Part shown: in pieces, positions 17,294 to 26,446 of the stretch
Layout: each line of letters opens with the position of its first letter
Numbering within the stretch: the first letter of the stretch is position 1
Assembly (NCBI GenBank): GCA_003427395.1
Contig: BFEA01000809.1
Location: forward strand, 220,893 to 249,809
DNA: 28,917 bases
From: Chara braunii
Taxonomy: Eukaryota; Streptophyta; Charophyceae; Charales; Characeae
Direction: 5' to 3'
Notes under the pieces: generated by a model
Databases searched by the model: none
Seen by the model: the letters and a program-made list of their open reading frames with translations, nothing else
What the model was told of the DNA's origin: nothing
Program-made: the position numbers and the translations under genes

Positions 17294-17642
17294 TATTGTC
17301 GGAGAGGATCCGGATGGGCCATGATATGTAATTCGGATCCCTAGTCATCTTCGCACTTACCCTGTCTTCCACGCCTCTAAGCTTGCACCATTTGAGGAAA
17401 CTGACTAGTTTCCCTCACGACGCTCGATGCTGCCCCCAACCATGGATGGAGAGGTTGACATCGATGATATCGTGGACCACAAAGAAATGCTGGTGCCAAG
17501 ACCGACAGGCAGGGGACGTCCTCCGAAGCCGAAGCTGCAATACCGAGTTCGGTTAAGACATCACACTGATCCAAAGGAGGACAGATGGTTCACTCGAGAG
17601 GAACTCATGCAGACCGCTCCACAGGTTGTCGCTCATTTTTGA
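17255..17642 (+). pseudogene. Integrase C-terminus with chromodomain-like tail
   Basis: In a new frame MPQYFGPWEVLNIVGEDPDG and YPVFHASKLAPFEE match the GPF/Y-type integrase end (PVFHASKL is typical). After stops at 17322 and 17406, VDIDDIVDHKEML and VRLRHHTDPKEDRWFTREEL then LMQTAPQVVAHF follow. The spacing and the EDRWFTREEL...APQVVAHF end look like a degenerate chromodomain (usual core: EVEKILDHR, then W.GY....TWEP..NL). In chromoviruses this domain targets insertion to particular chromatin. The aromatic cage residues are mostly changed here, so the call is by position and partial pattern. Confidence 0.75.
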
Positions 17643-18019
17643 AACGGTTTTCACCTCTTAGCAGTAGCAGATGCAGTTCCCAAGGTTCGATCCCTAGACT
17701 TTTCCCTACCTGTGTACAGTACCTGTGTAGACCCGAGAGTTGAACCCGCGACCTGTGTATTTGTAACAAGTTAGTAGTCTGTCGTAGGGTCCCAAAGGAA
17801 GCAGGGGTTCGATCTATAGAGTAGGAGTCTTAGCGAGTTCCATAAGCCTAGCTTTAGTCCTTCTAGAAGGTCAGCAAGTGGGCAAGTGAGCAAGTGGTGA
17901 GTCAAGTGGTGGACTAAACTGCAATGCAATTGCAGTACGACTACGGTAGGTTAGCAGTGAGTCCACCGTCAGTCAGCGGTAAGGTCCAGTCAGCCCCAGT
18001 CCGGTCCAGCTAGTACCAC
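17643..18019 (+). other. 3' non-coding region with tRNA-like motifs
   Basis: No frame is open. Three B-box-like motifs occur within 135 bp: GGTTCGATCCC (17684-17694, +), CGCGGGTTCAACTCTCGG on the minus strand (about 17733-17750) and GGGTTCGATCTA (17806-17817, +). Weak A-box-like TAGCAGTAGCAG and TTAGTAGTCTGTCG precede the plus-strand ones. Later, GTGAGTCAAGTGG-type short repeats (17870-17920) and AGTCAGC-rich repeats (17955-18000) are seen. Confidence 0.55.
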
Positions 18020-18026
18020 GGGGGAC
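18020..18026 (+). promoter_or_regulatory. Polypurine tract (plus-strand primer)
   Basis: GGGGGAC directly before TGTGAGCACC. A G-rich tract immediately 5' of the 3' LTR is the place where plus-strand DNA synthesis is primed in LTR retrotransposons. Confidence 0.75.
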
Positions 18027-18509
18027 TGTGAGCACCATGGGCCGATGGAAAGGGGCAGACCACCGAGTTTCAAAAGTATAAATCGAAAGGCAGCGCCCAG
18101 CCATTCATTCATTCCTGCGTGAGCCATGCGGAAGCGCTGCCACAACGACCTGTGCAAGGAGGTTTGCAGAGAGCCCGGAGCTGAAGTCGGCGAGAGAGAA
18201 GGAGCGTAGCTTAGCGATAGGGTAGAGGCAGCCATAGCTGCCATAGCTGTAGCCTAGTGTGAGGTATGTGTGTGTGTGTGCGAGTGTTCAGAGTGACGCG
18301 TGTGGGATATCCAGGGTGATCCAGGGGTATGTGAACAGTGAGTTGTTTGGGCGCTGAGTCGCCATAGCCTATTGGAAGTGAACTCGTATCTGGATGCCAT
18401 ATCTCTGAGTTTTGAGTGGGCGCATGTCGCCAGTTTGCTGCGCTACTGTTTACATGCATGAAAAGTGTGAATGAGAACAAGTCTGATTTCATTACGAGAA
18501 GTCACTACA
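18027..18509 (+). repeat. Probable 3' LTR
   Basis: Starts TGTGAGCACC right after the polypurine tract, contains a TATA box 50 bp in, and may end ...GTCACTACA at 18509, giving TG...CA termini and 483 bp. The left edge is well supported. The right edge is inferred from the TACA end only, because no second LTR is available for comparison. It holds the hairpin GGCAGCCATAGCTGCC (18227-18242). Confidence 0.6.
18077..18083 (+). promoter_or_regulatory. TATA box of the LTR promoter
   Basis: AAAAGTATAAATCG gives a TATAAAT match 50 bp inside the LTR. The transcription start would be about 30 bp downstream, near the CATTCATTCATTCC repeat (18103-18116). Confidence 0.6.
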
Positions 18510-18574
18510 GAAAAGAGAGCGCCAGATTTGAGTAATCAAACTTCTTAGAGGACTGTCGAAGTATGGAGGAGGGA

Positions 18575-18962
18575 ATGCGAGGCTGAAGGCCTCGATATGC
18601 CCTACTGGGCCCTATTTTCAGTACAGTCGGCCGCCCTAAGTGAAGGCAGGCTCGACCCAGGGCCTACAGGCCTATTTTTGGGGTCACCAAGCAACTGGGT
18701 AAAATTCAGGCAGTTGCGCTGCGCCAGTTGGTTGAGAGCGCCCAGGCCCAGGCTGCCTCTTTCGAATGTAACCGAGGCAGGCCCTGGGCCAGATTCGCAA
18801 CATGGACCAAACACAGGCCACGGGCAGTTGGACACGGGCAATGACCACAGGCCCAGGGCCTGATTCGTTTGGACTGGGGCTCAGCCTCTCCGGGCCTACC
18901 GGAAGCTTCTGGGCAGGGGCCCAGCGCAGCCAGGCTGCATGCAAGCAGGCAGGCCACTTCCA
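18575..18962. repeat. GC-rich palindrome-dense patch
   Basis: CGAGGC with GCCTCG (about 18580-18596), GCCC-TACT-GGGC (about 18599-18610), CAGGCCC-A-GGGCCTG (18848-18862), GGGC-AGGG-GCCC (about 18911-18922) and GCAGCC-A-GGCTGC (18926-18938). The longest is GGCCCAGG plus CTGCCTC (18745-18759) paired with GAGGCAG and CCTGGGCC (18774-18790), 15 pairs with a 2-base bulge. GCAGGCCCTGGGCCAGATTCG-like sequence recurs as ACAGGCCCAGGGCCTGATTC 70 bp on. The 284-aa minus-strand frame through here has no domain. Confidence 0.75.
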
Positions 18963-19019
18963 TTTAGGCAAGTGCCTGCCCATGCATTCGGCATTCGGGC
19001 ACCGGCTGCGTGCTGCGCA

Positions 19020-19549
19020 AGCTCTGCTGCAATAACGCTGGCCAGCGCTCACGCGCTCACGGGCGAGATGGAAGGAGCAGGCAGCCATAGCCGAGCTGCG
19101 CTGCTGTATGCTGGATGGGGCGCATGGTGGTCCTTGGGTGCATGTGGCATATGTGAGTTGGGGATCGAGGTTATGAGTGAGGCGAGAGACATACCTGGTG
19201 CTTGAGGCAAACGGCATTGGCCGAGATCTGCTCGTACTTCGGGGAGCTGTTGACGTCATCAGCGGCATTGTAGATAGGCTAGATAGGATCTGCCATTTGT
19301 AGTCTGGGCGCCGAGCGCCAGATAGGATGTTGACATGGTTCTTTGTTGATGATGATGAGACTATTCTAACATTGTCACTTATGAGCTTTTGCTGTGCTCT
19401 TATTTGGTGGGACTCATGATGCAATTCTGCTTTTGGTTCGAGGTCACGACTGTCTGGCCTCATGTGTATGATGCTGCTTGGTTTCTGAAGTTCGCTATCG
19501 CTCATTTTCCTTGCATATAAAGATTCTGTATTTGTCAAATCCAGAAACC

Positions 19550-19550
<1 letters not shown>
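19020..19550. other. LTR-like degenerate interval
   Basis: No gene recognised. GCAGGCAGCCATAGCC (about 19078) echoes the LTR hairpin. CATATAAAG (about 19514) is TATA-like. TGAGACTATT (19356-19365) recurs at 21060 and 22776. These are hints of old LTR sequence, but termini are not visible. Confidence 0.35.

Positions 19551-19551
<1 letters not shown>

Positions 19552-19625
<74 letters not shown>
19552..19625. repeat. (GA)n microsatellite
   Basis: About 37 GA dinucleotides, clean. Confidence 0.97.
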
Positions 19626-19630
<5 letters not shown>

Positions 19631-20398
19631 GTAAAGCCTAAGAGCTGAGGATTGTGCGCACACACACATTGAAATGCATGGTCCAGACATGCAGCATGAC
19701 AGAGACTTAGGGTGGCCACCACAGTAGAGCAGAAGCAGCTAGGAGAGTTATCAGACAAGTGCAATAACCCACACTGTTTTCGGTCTGAGAATATTCGTTT
19801 TTTTGCTGAGAATGGCCCTTTTATTATGAATCAACGTCTACTCTTGATAAGCAGTCCAGGTACTCGCCACACTCATCTGTCCATTCGTGCTTTGATCTGG
19901 GCCTCAGAGAAGGACGTACCTGGAAAGGTTGTGCTTGGGTACAGCAATGGCTGCATCGATTCTTGGGCGGACATGTCGCATACCTGAGGGGCTGAATTTG
20001 AGCTCCAATGGGGATTTGCACGCAATTTGGAAGCCAAGAGTGGTAGTAGGACTAAACTTGGCGCATGGTAGAGACACATAGAGTAAGGTAGGTCGCACAG
20101 GGACAGATAGGTGAAATTGCAGGGACTCGGTAGGGATCTTACCCTGCAACTTGGAGAGGGTTTGGGTTCGATAGTCCTAGCAGTAGATGTAATGACGATA
20201 TTAGAGCAACTGTAGACTGGCGTGAAATAAGGGCTACAATCTGCGATGATTTTTCCCACCTTTTCAGAAGGTCCGTGAACCCGGAGGCAAGGAGGCTAGG
20301 GCCCACAGCCACCAGCGAAGGATCAGCTTGGCCGTTGGACCTACTGACACAGCCATTGTATCGCATAGGTTGTTGGTCCTGTCATTCAGGGAGAGCAA
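19626..20398. other. Unassigned interval
   Basis: No domain in the short frames and no strong repeat. GGGACTCGGTAGGGATC and GGTTTGGGTTCGATAGTCC (B-box-like, about 20158-20176) are the only motifs I would note. Confidence 0.4.
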
Positions 20399-20790
20399 TG
20401 GAGCAGCCCATGGCTATAGAGGTTGGAGTAGGAGGTCGACGAAGGAGGTTGGAGTAGGAGGTCGACGAAGGCTTTCACTACAGAGATGGGCATTAGTGCC
20501 CATTTGGGCATGTAGAGGATGGGGAGGACGTCAGTCGACCGAGAGGAGAAAACAGAGGAGAGGAAGTGCGATGAAGGGTTACCTCTTGAGGTGAGTGTGG
20601 AGCAGCCCTTGGCTATGGCGGTAGGGTAAGAGGTTGAAGAAGGCTTTGGCTATGGAGATGGCCATTAGTGGGCATCTGCGGCGCATGCAGAAGATGGGGA
20701 GGACGTCCGTCGACCGGGAGGCGAAAACAGAGCAGAGGAAGTGTGGTGAAGACTTGCCTTTGGCTATGGTGTCGTATCATCTTCACCCCA
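20399..20790 (+). repeat. Tandem duplication of about 199 bp
   Basis: Copy 1 starts TGGAGCAGCCCATGGCTAT at 20399 and copy 2 starts TGGAGCAGCCCTTGGCTATG at 20598. Shared blocks follow in order: GAAGGCTTT, GAGATGG(G/C)CATTAGTG, GATGGGGAGGACGTC, GTCGACCG and GCGAAAACAGAG-type. Copy 1 has an extra perfect 26-bp tandem duplication (20420-20445 and 20446-20471). The copies differ at many positions, so the duplication is old, while the 26-bp one is recent. Frames through it are not conserved between copies. Confidence 0.85.
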
Positions 20791-21158
20791 TGCATGGGCT
20801 ACATCAGGAAGACCCTTTAGGTGTTTTGGAGCGGAGACTTCCCCCACGAGAGTGTTGAATCTCATGACACTACTGTTGAGGAGAAGGGCTCTCCAAATCG
20901 CTTGAGCGGGTGTGAAAGAAGGGGGTTCATTCTGAAGAACATTTGCTAGGGAGATTGATCGAACATAGACTCTTCATTTAGTCTTGTATTCTATTGTTAT
21001 TGGTGAAGAAGATGGGATCAGGCTGATGGTGTGGAGGCAAGCTGAGGGAGAGTTGACATTGAGACTATTCTTGTACTCTTCTTCGAGAAGCGGTTAACAG
21101 AGCCGTGAATTTACAGGGTTTTTTCATGGAATGTTCAGTGTTTTTTCATGGTCCTATA
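20791..21158. other. Unassigned interval
   Basis: No gene recognised. Ends in GTCCTATA, the left target duplication of the next element. Confidence 0.45.
21151..21158 (+). repeat. Left 8-bp target-site duplication
   Basis: GTCCTATA abuts CTAGGCTACCAG. It matches GTCTTATA at 21410-21417 at 7 of 8 positions. Confidence 0.75.
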
Positions 21159-21409
21159 CTAGGCTACCAGCCGGCCGCCCGGGTCACCAATGAAGGTCCC
21201 AGCCAAAAAAAAAAAAAAAAATCCAAAAAATCCGAAAAAAAACATATGTTATGCCGAAAAATAAACTGAACAACTTTTGCCTCAGGGTCACATCGAAAGT
21301 CTTTACCAAATTTAATTCGAAATTAATTTAGTAATTTTATTTATTTTTATTTTTTTATATCTTTTTGGCCCGGCCGGGCAAGTGGACCCGGGCCACGCTG
21401 GTAGCCTAG
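21159..21409 (+). mobile_element. hAT-like miniature inverted-repeat element, copy B
   Basis: Perfect 12-bp terminal inverted repeats CTAGGCTACCAG (21159-21170) and CTGGTAGCCTAG (21398-21409), with further GC-rich subterminal pairing (CCGGCCGCCCGGG against CCCGGGCC and CCGGCCGGG). Eight-bp flanks GTCCTATA and GTCTTATA match at seven positions. The interior repeats copy A (551-834) in the opposite orientation, including AATAAACTGAACAACTTTTG. An 8-bp duplication with short terminal repeats fits the hAT superfamily. The ends lack the usual CA start of hAT termini, so a new or divergent group is possible. No transposase is encoded. Confidence 0.85.
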
Positions 21410-21417
21410 GTCTTATA
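21410..21417 (+). repeat. Right 8-bp target-site duplication
   Basis: GTCTTATA, one base different from the left copy GTCCTATA. Confidence 0.75.
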
Positions 21418-22200
21418 AACTTGTCACCAACCCAAGGAGTGGACAAAAAAAGACGCCAACAGCAAAAAAAAAAAAAAAAAGCAAAAAAGAAAAAGAAAGG
21501 AGCCTCAAAGTTGGCTCAAACCCAAAGGCAAAAATGTGTTTTCAGGCTTTTCCGGATTTTCAGGGCAGAAAAGGAGAAATCACCTCGTCAAGCAGGCCCC
21601 GCCGAGACATTTCGGCAAAAAAAAAAGATAAAAAAAAAGGAAAAAACTTCAAAAAGGATTTTAAGGGCTTGCCAAAACAGTTAAAAGGGCCTTTACCCGA
21701 TATAGGCCTCAGGCCTTGTAAAAATAAAGCAGCACGGGTTTTGAAAAGGTAAAGCATTGTGAAAAGGTATCTCGCCAGGGCTCAGAAACGTGAAAGCAGG
21801 TCAAAGGTCAAGTTCTCTATCAACAGGCACATCTAAGTCTAAGGCAAAGGGTATTGTCAAAGGACTTACCTGTTCACCAGGATCTGTGTATGTCGTTCTC
21901 TGTTCGGGTAAGAGTGTGTCTGTACGTGCAGGCAGTGTACCTGTTCGTGTAAAGGAAAGTGCCTGTTCAAGCAGTAAATGTGTCTGTTCGTTGAGAGTTG
22001 TGCCTGTCCGAAAGTAAAGTCAATAGGCACAGTCCCAGTTCTGGTCTAAGTCAAGGGGTTGGTCCAGATCCAGACTTTCAAGTCCAAATACAGGCCGAGA
22101 GGCCTCAGCAGCAGTTGAACTTCAGTGGGACTCTACTGGGACACATGCAATGCAGGGTCTGGGACAAAGGACAGGCCGAATTGAGCTAATGCAGACCCAG
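21418..22200. other. Unassigned interval with A-rich runs and short palindromes
   Basis: A16-type runs at about 21464-21480, an A-rich part to 21660, then AAAGG-G-CCTTT and AGGCCT-C-AGGCCT palindromes near 21684-21718. Between 21830 and 22020, GTGTCTGT, GTACCTGTTCGTG and GTGCCTGTTC motifs recur as degenerate short repeats. No gene recognised. Confidence 0.45.
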
Positions 22201-22800
22201 TGAGGAGTGACCAGCACTATAAAGGAAGCTGCTTGCCTCATTCCTCGCCAGATCTCCACTGGCTGCAATGCATGGAAGTGCTGGTGCACTTGTGCGCTGA
22301 GTCAGGCGGAACAGCGCTGGAGGTAGAAGATGCGCTGAATGCAGGAAGAAGCCTGTACGTTGGAGATGACGCAGCCATATCTGCCCAGCGAGTTAGCATT
22401 AGTAGTAGTGGGTTAGTATGTAGCTATGAGTAGTATTCAGAGTAGATCCTCATGAGTGAAGGGTGTGTATGCATTGCAGGAGGAAGGGACTGAGGCTTAG
22501 AGTGTTCATTCAAGGTTCGGCTATGGAAGATACTTACCTGAGTTGGATGTGACCTGCAGAGGTGGCGCTGATGAGTAGTGACCACATTGATGACTTGGAG
22601 ACTATCTGCAGGAGTAGTGCTGATTCACTGGAAGTCATAGGGATGAGTTGACAAGAGATTGGGGTTGCGCTGATGAGCGCTGAACTCAGGGGAACTTTGA
22701 AACACTTTGTATTCATATTTCTGATAATATAAGCTGTGAAACTCGGTCCTCTTCTTCTCTACCTTTGTCTATGGTTGAGACTATTGATCACTGCGTGTGA
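22201..22800. other. LTR-like interval, unproven
   Basis: ACTATAAAGG (about 22217) is a TATA-like motif near the left side, and the interval has the same mixture of GCTGATGAG/GCGCTGATG repeats as a decayed LTR. GTGGCGCTGATGAG (about 22562) recurs as GTTGCGCTGATGAG (about 22664). Termini and target duplication are not visible. No gene recognised. Confidence 0.3.
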
Positions 22801-23659
22801 AGATGATGCATGACACAGTCATCTCCAGGGCTCCAACAAACACCAGAGTTGGCACACACAAACCTTGACCAAAAATCAAACAGGGCCTTTTTTTTTTTTT
22901 TTAAGAAAAAAAATCAAAACAAAACAAAAAAAAAACTGAAAAAAAAATCCCCCAATGCCCTGTTAATCACTTGTGTCTTCTTCTTAACTGGTGATCCCGG
23001 GCATGAGCATACATTTAATTGTATGCATCCCAAATATTCAGCAGTGCAAACGACTTGAAAGTTGAAACCCACCTCATACGAGGTGGGGATGGATATCATC
23101 CACTTTGGCATTTTCTAAATTTTCCTTTCTATTTTGTTTTTCGAGCGTGACACTATCCTGTTCTGTTGTTGGCGTACTGGCAACAACGAGTCCGACACGA
23201 GAGAACTACAGCTCACTACTTCACCTACAACGATACCTGATCGGGAGGACAGTGGGTGCATGCCACCACCTGAGTAATAAACAAACTCCGCTGAGAACTT
23301 CGGCACAGGCTGACCCTTGCGGAAAACCGGCCCCTCCTCCGTTGCTTCTCTGTCGACGGGAAATATGTATTGCAGCTATTGCTTGTACATGTGGATTTTT
23401 ATCATACACATGTCTTCCGAAGCAGCCATGCTAAATCCGACCCGGTCAGACGTTCGGTAATGGGCATCTGTGATAGGTGTGCGGCAAATCTTAGAACGAA
23501 TGAATGAATTCAATGACAACACTCTGATCGATCTATTGGCGTGATAGATCTGTGCTTTTGATCCACTATCTCAACTCTCGAATGCAGCACAACGCACTTC
23601 TTGGCTTCGCCTGCAAAGATTTGTGGAGAAGATGACCTGAGGAAATGGGCAAGGATACC
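22801..23659. other. Unassigned interval
   Basis: T-rich and A-rich runs (22889-22950), then mixed sequence. The frame at 23105-23434 starts with a hydrophobic stretch, but it has no domain and overlaps an opposite-strand frame. I do not call it. Confidence 0.4.
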
Positions 23660-23980
23660 AAATGGTCTACCGGTAGTAGCTCAGTTGCTAAACCCCTGAA
23701 CTGTTGAAATACAGACCCGTGTTCGAACTCCACTGGAAGGAGAAGGGTAAGGGTGTTACCCCCAGCTATCCCTTATCATGCTCTATTGTCGTGCCCGTCA
23801 CTGTTTGAGTTGAGACCCGCTTCCATGACTTGACCTGGGGATGACGCAAGTGTTAAGTACCAAGCAAGAGGGAGGAAGGATTGCGGAGCAGTCAGTGTCC
23901 GTCCCAGTACCCAAACTGGAAATATTTCCTACCCTCGAAACCACCAATGATAGTTACCTATCACAAACTGTACGGGATAC
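23660..23980 (+). mobile_element. tRNA-derived SINE-like element
   Basis: TAGCTCAGTTGCTAAACC (from 23677) is an A box and GTGTTCGAACTCC (23719-23731) a B box, at tRNA spacing. CTGT...ACAG in between can form the anticodon stem, with GAA in the loop position, but the loop is one base short. The acceptor stem does not close. The 34 bases from GAACTGTTG to the B box match the minus-strand unit at about 5039-5073, so at least two members of this family lie in the window. The body is about 240 bp and ends before a 15-G run (23982-23996); the end is uncertain. Confidence 0.65.
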
Positions 23981-23981
23981 C

Positions 23982-23996
23982 GGGGGGGGGGGGGGG
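23982..23996. repeat. G15 homopolymer
   Basis: Run of 15 G, unusual beside the many A/T homopolymers of the window. Confidence 0.95.
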
Positions 23997-24023
23997 AAGG
24001 GTCACTGTGCTCTCCTTTTTCTG

Positions 24024-24126
24024 AGCCCTCAGGATTCGAACTCTTGATCTGTTTACGATTCAGCCATGTGGGGGAGGACCCATGATGATTGTTATCCGTG
24101 GGTAGTCCTGTGTACCATCAAGCCAC
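24024..24126 (-). repeat. Weak tRNA-like unit (minus strand)
   Basis: On the minus strand AAGAGTTCGAATCCTGAGG is a good B box (24032-24043 region) and TGGCTTGATGGTA (about 24113-24125) an A-box-like motif. The distance of about 70 bp is longer than in a tRNA. A degraded SINE head is possible. Confidence 0.35.
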
Positions 24127-24800
24127 ATGGACTGGGGAGGAGTCCGTGTGCTCGATAGATCAGACACTCACATCTGCTCTCATGAGGAGGGAGAGTCCTT
24201 ACCTTACACGAGGTTGTGAGCGATACGGAGACTACCCTTTCCACTTTAGGAAGGAGTGAACATGGCTGAACTTTTTGTACGGTCATTCTAAGAAGTTCTA
24301 GTACGACCCTGTCCTGGAAGCATGATACTCCCAGTGGACACTTTTCGTTCTTCCCAGGTTTCAGAGTAATGAGGTACGACAGTAATCATCATATTGTGCT
24401 GCAATGAAGAATCGAGGGAAGAGTGAGGACGCTCACCAGAGTGGATAAGAAGCCAGGGCCATAAGGGCCTGTTTGGGGGGAAAAAGAGGGAAAAAAAAGA
24501 GGAGGCCAAAGATTGCCCACCTGCCTGCAGGGAACTGACTGTTGCCGAAGATGGCCCAAGCCGATCCCAATCAGGAACATTATGGCATGTGCCAAGCATG
24601 CAAGTTGGCCCATGGATTGAATGAAGCTTAACTGACATGGAGGCTGTGAGATCTAGTTGCGACACAACTTTGATTGTATGGCGACAGGCCCGATTGTCTG
24701 ATGCAAGTTGATTGCATCCATGATTGCAGGCTCAGATACAGCATGGGAAATCCAGCACTGCATGCAGAAACCGGTGTCGCGACTCTACGGCTCACGACAT
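24127..24800. other. Unassigned interval
   Basis: No gene or strong repeat recognised. The short frames on the minus strand have no domain. Confidence 0.45.
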
Positions 24801-24801
24801 G

Positions 24802-25468
24802 CCCAGTGCACTGGCAAGTGACTGTGGTTGAAGCGGAGAAGCAGGATCGTCACAGAACCTGCTCTGCAGAATACCTGCCTAGTGCACTGGCGAACGGCTG
24901 TGTATAAAGGTGAGAGACAGCACTCCCTCTCTACAAACGCGGGAGTTCGTCAGACAAGCTCTTGCCAACCATTTGCTGGCACCCAGTAGCGCGTGAACTG
25001 CCTGTCTTCCCTGAGCCTGAAATCGCCCGAGCAGTGCAACGGGTTATCACAGAACCTGCTCTGCAGAATACCTGCCTAGTGCACTGGCAAACGGCTGTCT
25101 ATAAAGGTGAAATTCAGCACTCCCTCTCTACTTGCGAGAGTTCGTCAGAGAAGCTTCTCTGCAGAATACCTTTTGCCAACCATTTGCTGGGACCCAGTAG
25201 CACGCGAACTGCCTGGCTTCCCCGAGCCTAAAATCGCCCGAGCAGTGCAACGGGTCGTCACAGAACCTGCTCTGCAGAAGACCTGACTAGTGCACTGGCA
25301 AACGGCTGTGTATAAAGCTGACGGACAGCACTCCCTCTCTACACGCGAGAGATCGTCATAGAAGCTGCTCTGCAGAATACCTCTTGCCAACCATTTGCTG
25401 GCACCCAGTAGCACGGGAACTGCCTGTCGTCCAGGAGCCTGAAATCGCGCAAGCAGTGCAACGGGTCC
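24802..25468 (+). repeat. Three-copy ~200-bp tandem array with TATA-like boxes
   Basis: Copies start CACAGAACCTGCTCTGCAGA at 24851, 25048 and 25259, with a degraded partial copy before them (from about 24802). Each continues TAGTGCACTGGC(G/A)AACGGC, TATAAAG, CAGCACTCCCTCTCTAC, GCCAACCATTTGCTGG, CACCCAGTAGC and GCAGTGCAACGGGT. Copies 2 and 3 have an extra CTCTGCAGAATACC before the CCAACC block, a copy of the unit's own start. Periods are 197 and 211 bp, not multiples of three, so coding is unlikely. The TATAAA motifs are at 24903, 25100 and 25311. Confidence 0.92.
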
Positions 25469-26446
25469 GCGGCTCATCATCTTTTCTATCCTATCCTACA
25501 TCTTGCTCCATCCAACAGCTGCTCCTAAGGATAACACATTAGCCACAAGAGATACCATTTTTTTGAAAACCTGGTCAAATCTGGCCGATCCTCCCTCAGG
25601 CGTGCACTGCCGCTGAAAATTCATGAAAATCTGTCATGATCCGCAAGCCAATCCCCTCCTCTGTCCCTCTTCGTCGCTCGAAAACATCATGGCGTGCTCA
25701 TTCATACATAGGCACTTCTTCGTTTCCGACCAATGTGCAAGTGAATAGAAAGGTCTTTAGCAGGTTCACAAGCCAGAGAGATGGTTCGGCTGTGAGTGGA
25801 AATGGCGGCCGAGCATGGAAAGAAAGCCTTCCATTCCGGGTACTTGTCAATCGTCTGTTTCAGATTCACTCCATGGAATCGGTGGAGCTAAATTTCACCT
25901 TGCAAAAGGGGATACTGCATCAGTCGAGCTACAATCGAATGAATGCATAGCAGTGGCTGTACCCCATGCAGCCCAGACCTGTACTGTACAGCAATTTACC
26001 CAAGCGAGGGATGGATAAACACATGGATGGATGTAAGAGCTTGGATGGATTGCGATGCGGCAAAGGAAGTCACTGCTTGACATCCAGAAAAAAAAACAGT
26101 TGTGTCCCAGAAGAACCACAGCTGTGTGCCATGTCTGGATCGCAGAGCCTGGGAACGGGTAACGTCCCCTGTGTGGCGTCCTTGAACATCATACAAAGCA
26201 CACTGTTCCAGCGATGGCGCTGGCCGCCGCGAGGATCATCATAATCCAACAAAGTTGTGAGCGAGGCAGGGGCACGCACCGTTGCCGAGGGTAACGGATA
26301 CCGTCCCCTCTGCGCTGTCTATCATCTTCTTGCTCTGCTTCCTGCACTGAGAATCCGGGCGGGATCGTAATTTTGTTCGTAAAGAAAGGTCATCCCTTGA
26401 CACCGGTGTACTGAATCTACTGATAGGATTTGAAACCTTTACCTGC
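25469..26446. other. Unassigned interval
   Basis: No domain in the frames of about 70-100 codons. A short ATGGATGG repeat lies near 26009-26050. GGATCGCAGAGCCTGGGAACG (about 26137) resembles the 77-bp repeat at 27436-27588. Confidence 0.45.

Larger units (their letters stand above)
12133..18509 (+). mobile_element. Decayed Ty3/gypsy chromovirus-like LTR retrotransposon
   Basis: Gag, zinc knuckle remnant, aspartic protease, reverse transcriptase, RNase H, integrase and a chromodomain-like tail follow each other on the + strand, then a non-coding 3' region, GGGGGAC polypurine tract and a 3' LTR. The protease-RT-RNase H-integrase order is that of Ty3/gypsy elements. The C-terminal tail points to the chromovirus branch. 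The polyprotein is broken by frameshifts near 12490, 13120, 13462, 13864, 14030, 14412, 15345 and 17255, and by many stops. No 5' LTR is seen, so the element is 5'-truncated or rearranged. It cannot move by itself. Confidence 0.93.

Noticed and set aside
12133-17642. A functional retrotransposon polyprotein
   Set aside because: At least seven frame changes, several stops and lost catalytic residues in protease and reverse transcriptase.
18684-19538. 284-codon minus-strand frame as a host gene
   Set aside because: No domain; it crosses the GC-rich palindrome patch and the TATA-like region, and opposite-strand frames are equally open.
23670-23735. tRNA-Phe gene (GAA in the anticodon-loop position)
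   Set aside because: The anticodon loop is one base short and the acceptor stem does not close. A similar unit at 5.04 kb shows it is a repeat family.
24802-25468. CRISPR array
   Set aside because: The ~200-bp units are similar throughout, with no short repeat and unique spacer alternation, and the context is eukaryotic.
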